Below the pieces are notes generated by a model, which was given only the letters and a program-made list of their open reading frames with translations, was not told the DNA's origin and did no database searches. From Bacteroidales bacterium (GTDB lineage Bacteria > Bacteroidota > Bacteroidia > Bacteroidales > UBA932), in the NCBI GenBank assembly GCA_017561885.1, contig JAFZBF010000009.1:1-61193 (forward strand): DNA of 61,193 nucleotides. Reading direction: 5' to 3'. Positions 26,271 through 33,686 of the stretch are shown piece by piece. The translations under genes and the position numbers were made by a program. The first letter of the stretch is position 1, and each line of letters opens with the position of its first letter.

Positions 26271-26685
26271 ATGTCTCAAGTGCAGTTATGCAATACTGTA
26301 TTTTCTCGTGGTTTCTGCGTCTGACGCCTACAGTCATCTTGACAGTGCCGATACCCGGACAATCGTAAGTCATCACTATCATCTTCTCAAACTGTTTCTG
26401 GTTGGCATTCGCCTTTGCCGGAACTGTTGTCACTTTTTGGGCGCCAATAAGGATTGCATCAAGTTGCAAAACTGCTAGCGTTGACAAATATGATCTTGAT
26501 GAATGGGCGCAGGTCTCAGTGATAGAGACAAACCGAATATTGATATATTCTCTTAAGTCTAAATTGAAACGTCTTTGGAGTGGATTATGTAGTTTCCACT
26601 CACGATAAAAGTTGGCGATTATGTTTCTTCTAGTAGCAACTTCTTCTGCTGTGTTTCCCTGAGGAATAATAACTTCAGTCTTCAT
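26269..26685 (-). CDS. Conserved hypothetical protein
   Basis: 138 aa, soluble. The stretch NPLQRRFNLDLREYINIRFVS, followed by ITETCAHSSRSYLSTLAVL, is the kind of conserved core I have seen in Bacteroidetes hypothetical proteins, with no function known to me. The C-terminal half is positively charged (VRRRNHEKIQY). It ends against the terminator of small RNA 3 on the opposite strand. The 150 bases upstream to the repeat element at 26842 show nothing I can name. Confidence 0.7.
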   Translation of the reverse strand: MKTEVIIPQGNTAEEVATRRNIIANFYREWKLHNPLQRRFNLDLREYINIRFVSITETCAHSSRSYLSTLAVLQLDAILIGAQKVTTVPAKANANQKQFEKMIVMTYDCPGIGTVKMTVGVRRRNHEKIQYCITALET

Positions 26686-26841
26686 CTTTTTATTGTTGAA
26701 AGCATTAATAAGGAATCATCTCACACGAAACTACTAATCGTCACTGATTCACAATAACGCCAATCAGCAATAATAGAATAATTGTCGTTTTGAACGAAAA
26801 CTATCAAATTTCAAATTCGCATCATAGTAATGCCAGCAACG

Positions 26842-26978
26842 GCTTGCGGCTGCGATGCTTCCGGCAACCGCAAAATTATTCCACAATTTTGCGCCCCTCC
26901 AGACCCCCATCTTTGCCGGGCAAAAAGGCCGGCCCGGCAAAGCGGGGCACAATGTTGCCTTGAAGCATCCAGCCGACA
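26842..26978 (-). repeat. Structured repeat element M, copy 1
   Basis: 137 nt, in reverse orientation to copies 2 (29431) and 3 (57583). The ends form an imperfect inverted repeat (GGCTG, ATGCTTC and GGCAAC matched by GTTGCC, GAAGCAT and CAGCC). Inside are a hairpin GCAAAATT/AATTTTGC and a variable hairpin, here an 11-bp perfect stem CTTTGCCGGGC/GCCCGGCAAAG (26911-26921 and 26932-26942). Confidence 0.9.
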
Positions 26979-27072
26979 AAGCCGAAGCCTCATAATGCCT
27001 TAAATGTTAAACTTTTTGCTATTTTTGAATATTATTTTCTAATTGTTTTTTTGTAAAGCGAATAAACAATAT

Positions 27073-27402
27073 ATGAGCGATATCGACATTATTCTCGAAG
27101 AATTGAGAAAATTCAATACTGAGCGTGACTGGGATCAATTTCATAATGGTAAAGACCTGGCAATAGGTTTATCGGTTGAAGCATCTGAACTCTTAGAATG
27201 CTTTCTTTGGAAAGATCCCAAGGATGCCGATATCGAAAAGATTCGTGAAGAACTTGCCGATGTTCTGAATTATGCCTTTCAGGTGGCTGACAAATATAAC
27301 TTGGACATCAAACAGATTATGTTGGCTAAAATTCAGCGTAACGCTCAAAAGTATCCTGTCGACAAGGCAAAAGGAAGTGCAAAAAAGTATGACGAATTAT
27401 AA
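27073..27402 (+). CDS. MazG-like nucleotide pyrophosphohydrolase
   Basis: 109 aa, the short single-domain MazG form. The metal-binding ExxE and ExxD pairs are visible: Glu36-Glu39 in VEASELLE and Glu60-Asp63 in EELADVLNYAF. Such enzymes hydrolyse (d)NTPs or modified nucleotides to monophosphate and pyrophosphate. I chose ATG 27073 (MSDIDIILEEL). The stop is 5 nt before the helicase gene, so the pair forms a two-gene operon. AT-rich compared with the core genes, and set between inverted copies of repeat M. Confidence 0.9.
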   Translation: MSDIDIILEELRKFNTERDWDQFHNGKDLAIGLSVEASELLECFLWKDPKDADIEKIREELADVLNYAFQVADKYNLDIKQIMLAKIQRNAQKYPVDKAKGSAKKYDEL

Positions 27403-27407
27403 GCGTT

Positions 27408-29276
27408 ATGATAGTCTATAACGAAACCAAAGGCCTGTTTATTCAGGATGTCAGAACGAATGTCATAGCGACAAAGATTCTAAACAGCATTAGGGAGAAA
27501 GGGTTGAATGCCGGACAGGAACGAGAATTCGCCGCGTGGCAGAATTCCATGCAGTTTATGAGGAATATTGTTGACGATTCCGACATCGACGATAATGTTC
27601 AAATTGCCATCGAATACAATATTCCTCAGACATCCAAGCGTGTAGACTTTATTATAAGCGGAGCAAACGAAAAGGGGGAAGCTAATATTGTCATTGTCGA
27701 ACTCAAGCAATGGACAAAGGCAGAAGTGGTTGATGACGACATGCATTTCTGTGTTAGGACATTTGTCGCAAATGACAATAGAATAGTCTGTCATCCGTCT
27801 TATCAAGCATATTCATATTCACGTTTTTTGGTCAACTATTCCCAAGTCATCCATACTGACGGCATTCATCTGGTTCCCTGTGCTTATCTGCACAATTATC
27901 AGCCGAAGTACAAGTATGCATTGTCGGACGAAATATATAAGGATTGGTATAGCTCTGCTCCTTTCTTCATAATGGATGAGGCACAGAAGTTTAATGACTT
28001 TGTAAAAAAGTATGTCACTAAACAATCCCCAAAAGGAGACTTGCTATACCTTATCGACAATGGGCGTATTAAACCCACTAAGTCTCTTCAAGATGCCCTT
28101 TCTACAATGGTTAAGGGCACTCCTGTTTTTGATCTTCTGGACGAGCAGGCTGTCTGCTTTGATATATGCATCCGCACAATGCTTCAGTGCCAAAAGGACC
28201 ACAAGAAACGCACGATTTTAGTACAAGGCGGACCTGGAACCGGCAAGTCTGTTTTAGCGGTCAATCTTCTTATGCATTTTATTAATTGCGGATTAAATGC
28301 TGCTTATGTAACCAAAAACAGTGCGCCCAGACAGGCATTCTTGTCTATTCTTACCGGCAACAGAGCTGCTAATATTGCCCAGATCAATCAACTTTTCCGC
28401 TCACCGTTTGGATTATCCAGGGCCCCTACCAATTCATATGACTGTCTTATTGTTGATGAAGCTCACAGGCTCGTAAAAAAGATGTATGGGGACTGGAGTG
28501 GCGAAAACCAAGTGAAGGAATGCATCGATGCGTCACTGCTTACGATATTTATGTTGGATGAGGATCAAGCTGTAACCACCAAGGATATCGGCAGTGTGAG
28601 GGAAATAAAAGGATGGTGCGAGAAACTTGGTTCAAATCTCATTATTCGTGAAGAAACAAAGCTCACTTCGCAATTCCGCTGCAATGGAAGCGATGCATAC
28701 ATCCAATTTGTTGACAACTTGTTGCAAAGAGGAAAGGAAACACTTTTTACCCCTCTGTCAGAACTCAATTATGACTTCCGCGTTTATGACGATGCGACAA
28801 AGATGCGTGATGATTTACGAATAATCAATTCCATCAATAACAAGGCTCGTATGGTTGCCGGCTATTGTTACGACTGGAATGTCAAAAACCGGAGAGGAAA
28901 CGTTGATATCAGCCTGCCTGGTGGATTTCAGGCAAAATGGAACCTTGAAAATGACAAAATATGGGCAATAAACCCTAAATCGTTTGAGGAAGTTGGCTGC
29001 ATTCATACTGCACAGGGGTTGGAGTTTGATTATGTCGGTGTGCTGATAGGAAAAGATTTAACCTTTGACAACAAAAATGGACTTGTCATTACAGACAAAA
29101 CCGCTATTTCGACAGATGATAAATCATCCGGCATCCGCAATGCAAGAGACGACGAAGCCCGCCGTCTAATCTTGAATACCTATAAGACGCTTTTCACTCG
29201 CGGTCAGAAAGGTTGTTTTGTATACTGCGAAGACAACAATTTGAGAGATTATTTTAGGGCTATGATCAACCATTGA
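27408..29276 (+). CDS. PD-(D/E)XK nuclease-like / DUF2075 helicase fusion
   Basis: 622 aa. The N-terminal part has a PD-(D/E)XK-like pattern: Glu69 (AIEYN), Asp80 (RVDFIISG), then Glu98-x-Lys100 (IVIVELKQW). The C-terminal part is a DUF2075/Schlafen-type superfamily 1 helicase: Walker A GGPGTGKS (273-280), Walker B VDEAH (348-352), TSQFRCNGSDAY and the late motif TAQGLEFDYVGV. Proteins of this class occur in phage-defence contexts. With MazG upstream the operon could combine nucleotide hydrolysis and nucleic acid cleavage. No modification enzyme is present. Nuclease activity is inferred from motifs only. Confidence 0.88.
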   Translation: MIVYNETKGLFIQDVRTNVIATKILNSIREKGLNAGQEREFAAWQNSMQFMRNIVDDSDIDDNVQIAIEYNIPQTSKRVDFIISGANEKGEANIVIVELKQWTKAEVVDDDMHFCVRTFVANDNRIVCHPSYQAYSYSRFLVNYSQVIHTDGIHLVPCAYLHNYQPKYKYALSDEIYKDWYSSAPFFIMDEAQKFNDFVKKYVTKQSPKGDLLYLIDNGRIKPTKSLQDALSTMVKGTPVFDLLDEQAVCFDICIRTMLQCQKDHKKRTILVQGGPGTGKSVLAVNLLMHFINCGLNAAYVTKNSAPRQAFLSILTGNRAANIAQINQLFRSPFGLSRAPTNSYDCLIVDEAHRLVKKMYGDWSGENQVKECIDASLLTIFMLDEDQAVTTKDIGSVREIKGWCEKLGSNLIIREETKLTSQFRCNGSDAYIQFVDNLLQRGKETLFTPLSELNYDFRVYDDATKMRDDLRIINSINNKARMVAGYCYDWNVKNRRGNVDISLPGGFQAKWNLENDKIWAINPKSFEEVGCIHTAQGLEFDYVGVLIGKDLTFDNKNGLVITDKTAISTDDKSSGIRNARDDEARRLILNTYKTLFTRGQKGCFVYCEDNNLRDYFRAMINH

Positions 29277-29283
29277 TCCTAAT

Positions 29284-29401
29284 GGGCAAGGTCTGCAATT
29301 GTGCGACAGACCGTGCCCGGGTCATTTTTCGCAGTCACTGATATCAATGAGTTACTTTTTACGAGTGGGCATGGTCTGCGGTGTTTCAACAGACCGTGCC
29401 C
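29284..29401. repeat. Paired-REP unit D (118 nt), diverged subfamily
   Basis: Inverted 35-nt elements at 29284-29318 and 29367-29401, with 12-bp arms of the type GGGCAAGGTCTG/CAGACCGTGCCC. The core CAAGGTC is shared with units A-C, but the outer arm bases differ. The middle of 48 nt is nearly the same as in unit E. Confidence 0.88.
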
Positions 29402-29430
29402 GCTTGTGTCGATCGGTCTAGCCATCGGCG

Positions 29431-29562
29431 TGTCGGATGAATGCTTCAGGCAACATTGTGCCCCGCTTCGCGAGGCTTTACGCCGAAGCGAAGAAGGGGG
29501 TCTGGAGGGGTGCAAAATTGTGGAATAATTTTGCGGTTGCCAGAAGCATTGCAGCCGCAAGC
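29431..29562 (+). repeat. Structured repeat element M, copy 2
   Basis: 132 nt, nearly identical to copies 1 and 3 outside the internal hairpin. Here the hairpin stem is CTTCGC (29466-29471) with GCGAAG (29488-29493). It lies between paired-REP units D and C and is inverted relative to copy 1 on the other side of the MazG-helicase operon. Confidence 0.9.
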
Positions 29563-29582
29563 CATGGCATAGAAACTTAAGC

Positions 29583-29701
29583 GTACAAGGTCTTCTGTTT
29601 TATGTGAGACCTTGTACACCTCGTTTTTATAAACAACTGAACTACTGCGTATTACAAATCAAGAGTGTACAAGGTCGACGGTATTTTTGCAGACCTTGTA
29701 C
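29583..29701. repeat. Paired-REP unit C (119 nt)
   Basis: Inverted elements at 29583-29617 and 29667-29701, each with exact arms GTACAAGGTC/GACCTTGTAC and 15-nt loops. The loops and the 49-nt middle have diverged from units A and B, but the lengths are unchanged. Confidence 0.9.
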
Positions 29702-29714
29702 GATCAGGTTCACT

Positions 29715-29834
29715 GGGTAAGGTCTGCTATTTTTGCGACAGACCGCGCCTGGGTCATTTTTCGCATTCACTGATATACAATGAGTTATGTTTTACGAGTG
29801 GGCATGGTCTGCGGTGTTTCAGCAGACCGTGCCC
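29715..29834. repeat. Paired-REP unit E (120 nt), diverged subfamily
   Basis: Elements at 29715-29750 (arms GGGTAAGGTCTG/CAGACCGCGCCT) and 29800-29834 (GGGCATGGTCTG/CAGACCGTGCCC). The second element and the middle are almost the same as in unit D, so D and E are recent relatives on either side of element M copy 2 and unit C. The unit ends 4 bases before the next gene's stop codon. Confidence 0.88.
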
Positions 29835-29837
29835 GTT

Positions 29838-30878
29838 TCATTTCACGAACTTATTGTAGCGTTTTATCTCCTTCTGGAGAGCTTCCTCGTTAATAGTTGC
29901 ATCAGGATGAAAAATGTCGACAGAGACTTTGCCGGCGGGAGCGCTCCAGTTGCCGACGACCTCGCCGTCCTGAAGAATGACAGGCCAGAATATGCCGCTG
30001 CGGTTGTGAGCCCGGTGACTGTGATCAGGATGAAGCGACACCTGCCTGCTCTTGTAGCCGATAAGATACTCGTCATAAGGAGCGAGCAGATGGACGCAGC
30101 CGCTGCGGAATCCCCGCGTGCGGCCATCCTTGTGAGAGTATAGTTCGAGCCCTTTCCATCTCTCACTTGTCAGCTCCTTCCCTATCGCATCCATCCCCTT
30201 GCGGCAGTCATTGATCCCAAGCCCGCTCCACCACGCAAAATCCTCAAGAGTCGCAGGACCGTGACTGCGGAAATACTTACTTGCGAGAAGAGCGAGAGCC
30301 TCCTCGCGGGGCAAGAAGCGAGTGCCGGGCAGTTTATCCTTCACCAGCGCATAACTGTTCTTGTTGGGGAAAAGGTCCCCGCTGCACAGAAGACCGGAAT
30401 ACTCCGCAAGACGGATATGATACGAAAGCCTCTGGTCAGTCATAGTGATACCTTTGTCAGCGACAACCTTTGCAAAATCAGCTTTCAGGGCAATCCTGTT
30501 CTTTTCCAGATAATCAGAGAAAATCAGCTGGACATCCTCCTGCTCCGATTCAGGAATACTCACCCTGTTAGACTTCATCCAACTGCGCAAGCCCCGCATG
30601 GCCGAATCCCTGCAGAGCTCCAGCATCCAGCCAAGATTGTCACCCGCCACCAATTGCCAGGTCGTACGGAAAAGATGCGTGCGGACAATCCTGCCCGCAT
30701 TGAAATCCCTCTCGAACGCCTTGAGCGACGGGCGCTTCGTGCGCATCGCGACAGCCCAGCGCATCATCCTGAAATCCTGAGCCTGCATCGCCCCCATCCA
30801 CTCCACGACCTCGTGCGGAGAAGAAAACTGCGGGCAGATCAGCTGCTGGTTCAATAGTCTGGCAGAAATTGGATTCAT
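29838..30878 (-). CDS. Winged-helix DNA glycosylase-like protein (HTH_42, AlkX/AlkZ family)
   Basis: 346 aa. The family (HTH_42) consists of repeated winged helices; members AlkZ and AlkX are DNA glycosylases with catalytic residues in a QxQ or QxD motif. Here GAMQAQDF has Gln32 and Gln34, so the QxQ form is kept. The conserved APYDEYLIGYKSR and FWPVILQDGEVVGNW stretches follow near residues 268-320. Likely activity: unhooking of interstrand crosslinks or removal of bulky alkylated bases. It is transcribed alone from a divergent promoter region. Confidence 0.82.
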   Translation of the reverse strand: MNPISARLLNQQLICPQFSSPHEVVEWMGAMQAQDFRMMRWAVAMRTKRPSLKAFERDFNAGRIVRTHLFRTTWQLVAGDNLGWMLELCRDSAMRGLRSWMKSNRVSIPESEQEDVQLIFSDYLEKNRIALKADFAKVVADKGITMTDQRLSYHIRLAEYSGLLCSGDLFPNKNSYALVKDKLPGTRFLPREEALALLASKYFRSHGPATLEDFAWWSGLGINDCRKGMDAIGKELTSERWKGLELYSHKDGRTRGFRSGCVHLLAPYDEYLIGYKSRQVSLHPDHSHRAHNRSGIFWPVILQDGEVVGNWSAPAGKVSVDIFHPDATINEEALQKEIKRYNKFVK

Positions 30879-30898
30879 TTTTGCTAGCTTGATTCAGA

Positions 30899-30906
30899 CA
30901 AAGATA
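30899..30906 (-). promoter_or_regulatory. Candidate -7 promoter element for the HTH_42 gene
   Basis: TATCTTTG on the minus strand, 20 bases upstream of the ATG at 30878. Confidence 0.5.
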
Positions 30907-30911
30907 CTACT

Positions 30912-30919
30912 TAACTTTG
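30912..30919 (+). promoter_or_regulatory. Candidate -7 promoter element for the beta-flower gene
   Basis: TAACTTTG, with CTTG at 30888-30891 (20 nt spacing) as a -33 element. Only 7 bases separate it from the ATG at 30927, so the leader would be very short. Confidence 0.5.
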
Positions 30920-30926
30920 TAAAGCT

Positions 30927-31346
30927 ATGACCAGACATTTCATCCGCACCTTACTCGTGATCCTGTTCGTTTTCGCAGGAACGGCGGCGTACGCCCAGAG
31001 CATTACAAATTCCAACTACAGGACAGTAGCCAACATCAAGAGCGACGGCACAATCCAGGACGCATCGTACAAGACCATAGGACATATCAAGAGCGACGGA
31101 ACCATTCAGGATGCTTCTTATCGCACAATCGGCCACCTGAAAAGCGACGGCGCAGTCCAGGATGCATCGTACAGGACAGTCGGCTACATCAAGTCCGACG
31201 GCACAGTCCAGGACGCATCATACAAGACCATCGGTCACGTCAAGAGCGACGGTACCGTGCAGGACGCGTCATACAGGACAATAGGCCACGCAAAGGGCAT
31301 ACCCATGAAATGGGCAGCCTTCTACTTCTTCTTCAGCGACCGTTAG
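30927..31346 (+). CDS. Secreted 17-residue-repeat protein (5-fold beta-flower type)
   Basis: 139 aa. A Sec signal peptide (about 1-23, ending AAYAQ) is followed by five consecutive 17-residue repeats of the form YRTIGHIKSDGTVQDAS and a conserved tail (IPMKWAAFYFFF). At the DNA level this is a 51-base tandem repeat. The pattern matches small Bacteroidetes proteins that I recall being named 5-fold beta-flower proteins, each repeat forming one petal; their function is not known to me. The 3' end overlaps the convergent GH130 gene by 14 bases. Confidence 0.8.
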   Translation: MTRHFIRTLLVILFVFAGTAAYAQSITNSNYRTVANIKSDGTIQDASYKTIGHIKSDGTIQDASYRTIGHLKSDGAVQDASYRTVGYIKSDGTVQDASYKTIGHVKSDGTVQDASYRTIGHAKGIPMKWAAFYFFFSDR

Positions 31347-32451
31347 AGACAGCCACGCCCACGAACGAGTCAGCGCAGCCGTAATAGAGATACCATTTTT
31401 TCTTGAAATAAGTAAGGCCCTCGATAAAGACAGTGCCGTCCACATACTGCCCGCTCTTCTCGAACGGCTCCATCGGACGGTAGAACGGCTCGTCCAGGCG
31501 CGCCAGCACAGTTTCAGGATCGCCTGCGTCGAACAGCACCTGCCCCGCAGAATAAGTACCCCCGGGATATCTCGTATCACCCTTCTCGTCCTTGCGGTTC
31601 TTGCCGTTGTAAAGCAACAGGATACCCTTGTCAGTAAGAATCGCCGGAGGACCGCACTCAGTGAGAGCGCTATCGAAGAAACCCTCCCTCGGGAAAAGGA
31701 TACCCTTCAGACTCCCGTCTTCGTTGACGCGAGGCGTCCAGTGGATCAGATCCTCCGACTCCGCCAGATTCACCATATGCTCGCCCCAGTACATCAGATA
31801 CTTCCCTGCTACTTTCGCAATCACCTGGCGCCCTTTTGTTATTGTAGTCACTATCGAGCCCGACTTGCTCTGAGTCTCCGCGAAACGGCCGCCCCAGGCA
31901 TCAGCGAAGGCAGGACCGTGCTTCGTCCAGTGCACCAGATCCCGTGACGTAGCCACGCTCAGGCGCGGCACCTTGCGGTTCCACGAAGTGTACATCATCA
32001 CATAGAGCCCGTCCTCAGTCACCGCGATGCGCGGATCCTCGCAACCGCCCGGCCAGTCCACATCCTTCCATCCGTCATCGTCCGGATAGAGCACAGGCTC
32101 AGGCTGGATGTCCATATGGACCCCATCCTTCGAATAAGCCAGGCCCAGACGCGAAGTACGCTTGCCGATACCCGTCGCAGAATTGTCCTCCGCGCGGAAG
32201 ATCACGGCGATCTTCCCGTCGATCACAGTCGATCCAGGATTGAAAGTATCGCTCTCCATCCAGCCCACGCTGTCCTGCTGCATAGGACAGAAGAAACGGA
32301 TTGCCGGATCGGGGCTGATGACAGGGTTCACGCCCTCGGGACGGACGAAGCCGCCGAGAGCCCAGTACGGGAGATTGTCGGAGCTGCGGTCCGCGCAGCC
32401 GGAAGCCAGCAGGAGCATAGCCCCGATGGCCAAAAGCAGAAGTCTTTTCAT
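31333..32451 (-). CDS. GH130 family lipoprotein (beta-mannosidase/phosphorylase-like)
   Basis: 372 aa from ATG 32451; the frame extends 7 codons upstream but the signal peptide MKRLLLLAIG starts here. Lipobox ASGC. The five-bladed propeller motifs of GH130 are visible: FNPGSTVIDGKIAVIFRAED, GGCEDPRI and WYLYYGCADSFVGVA. GH130 enzymes hydrolyse or phosphorolyse beta-linked mannosides. It is divergent from the galactan operon by about 50 bases, so the two may share regulation. A fine subfamily cannot be set by eye. Confidence 0.85.
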   Translation of the reverse strand: MKRLLLLAIGAMLLLASGCADRSSDNLPYWALGGFVRPEGVNPVISPDPAIRFFCPMQQDSVGWMESDTFNPGSTVIDGKIAVIFRAEDNSATGIGKRTSRLGLAYSKDGVHMDIQPEPVLYPDDDGWKDVDWPGGCEDPRIAVTEDGLYVMMYTSWNRKVPRLSVATSRDLVHWTKHGPAFADAWGGRFAETQSKSGSIVTTITKGRQVIAKVAGKYLMYWGEHMVNLAESEDLIHWTPRVNEDGSLKGILFPREGFFDSALTECGPPAILTDKGILLLYNGKNRKDEKGDTRYPGGTYSAGQVLFDAGDPETVLARLDEPFYRPMEPFEKSGQYVDGTVFIEGLTYFKKKWYLYYGCADSFVGVAVSNGR

Positions 32452-32504
32452 ATCTTTTCGCAAGGTACGCATTATTATGTATCTTTATGGATTAAAATAA
32501 CGTT

Positions 32505-33686
32505 ATGCGCGCCAGATACTATTTCCTTCAGCTTCTAGTGTTGATGATGGCTTTCGCCTGCGGCGAAAAGCCCGGTCCTGACGCTCCCGATCCCGGCTCG
32601 ACAACTCCGACAAGATTCACAGGCGGTGATATCTCCGAGCTGATGAGATACGAAGATGCCGGCGTCGAATATCTCGATCCGAACGGAACAAAGATCAATA
32701 ACGTTCTGGAATATCTTCACAGTGAAGCCGTAGGCTGGAACGCGATGCGCGTAAGGCTCTTCGTCAATCCCAGCCGGAAGAATCCCGATGGCGGCACTGA
32801 TGCACAGGTCTGCCAGAATCTGGACTATGTGGTGCGCCTTTGCAAGCGAATCAAGGCCGAAGGATTTGCCCTGCTTCTGGATTTCCACTACAGCGACACC
32901 TGGGCCGACCCTTCGAACCAGTGGATACCTGCGGAGTGGGCATCATTGAGTGACGCCCAGCTCCAGACCAAGATATATGACTACACCAAGGAGTGCCTGC
33001 AGAGACTCGTTGCAGAAGGCGCTGCTCCCGATTTCATCCAGACCGGCAATGAAATCTCCTACGGAATGCTCTGGAGCGCAACGGTAGACCGCAGCTCCAA
33101 CGTGAACCGATGCTACAGCAATTCGCCCGAAGCCAGCTGGACAAGGTTCATCAACCTGCTGAAACAAGCCACAAAAGCCTGCCGCGAAGCGTGTCCCGAA
33201 GCCAAGATCGTGCTCCACTCCGAACGGGTCGACCAGCCCGATGTATTGAGAGATTTCTACAACCGTCTTTCATCCGTAGACTATGACATTATAGGCCTCT
33301 CCTACTATCCTTTCTGGCATAACTCGCTCAGCAATCTGTCCCGGGTTCTCAACGACTGCGAGGCTTCCTTCCCTGATAAGAAAGTCCAGATCGTAGAGAC
33401 CGCATACTACTATCAGTGGCAGCCCGCGGTGGGCAGCGGCATCAACTACGACTTCTCATCGCAGTGGCCCGTATCCCCCGAAGGCCAGGCCGCCTATGCC
33501 GCCGACCTTGTCGAAGAACTCCTCAAGCACCCCAATGTCAACGGACTCTACTGGTGGTTCCCCGAGGAGAACGGCAACGGTCCGAACAACGAAGTGTCGT
33601 CATACTGGGTGAACCGCGGCCTGTGGAACAACACGACACACAGGGCAATGCCCGCCCTATACGTCCTGAAAAACTTTCTCGAATGA
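32505..33686 (+). CDS. GH53 endo-beta-1,4-galactanase lipoprotein
   Basis: 393 aa. Lipobox AFAC (cysteine 19). The TIM barrel has acid/base Glu183 (IQTGNEIS) and nucleophile Glu298 (IVETAYYY), both as in GH53. Other family signatures are GGDISELMRYED at the N-terminus and MRVRLFVNP. It cleaves beta-1,4-galactan, the side chains of pectin. It heads a tightly packed operon with GH2, DUF4298, C10 protease, BACON lipoprotein and GH3. The GH2 start overlaps its stop codon (ATGA). Confidence 0.92.
   Translation: MRARYYFLQLLVLMMAFACGEKPGPDAPDPGSTTPTRFTGGDISELMRYEDAGVEYLDPNGTKINNVLEYLHSEAVGWNAMRVRLFVNPSRKNPDGGTDAQVCQNLDYVVRLCKRIKAEGFALLLDFHYSDTWADPSNQWIPAEWASLSDAQLQTKIYDYTKECLQRLVAEGAAPDFIQTGNEISYGMLWSATVDRSSNVNRCYSNSPEASWTRFINLLKQATKACREACPEAKIVLHSERVDQPDVLRDFYNRLSSVDYDIIGLSYYPFWHNSLSNLSRVLNDCEASFPDKKVQIVETAYYYQWQPAVGSGINYDFSSQWPVSPEGQAAYAADLVEELLKHPNVNGLYWWFPEENGNGPNNEVSSYWVNRGLWNNTTHRAMPALYVLKNFLE

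Noticed and set aside
29276..29838. Insertion sequence remnant
   Set aside because: The inverted repeats are explained by three paired-REP units and one M element; there is no transposase fragment in any frame.
30927..31346. CRISPR-like array
   Set aside because: The regular 51-base repeat is in frame and encodes 17-residue protein repeats behind a signal peptide; there are no spacers and no cas genes.
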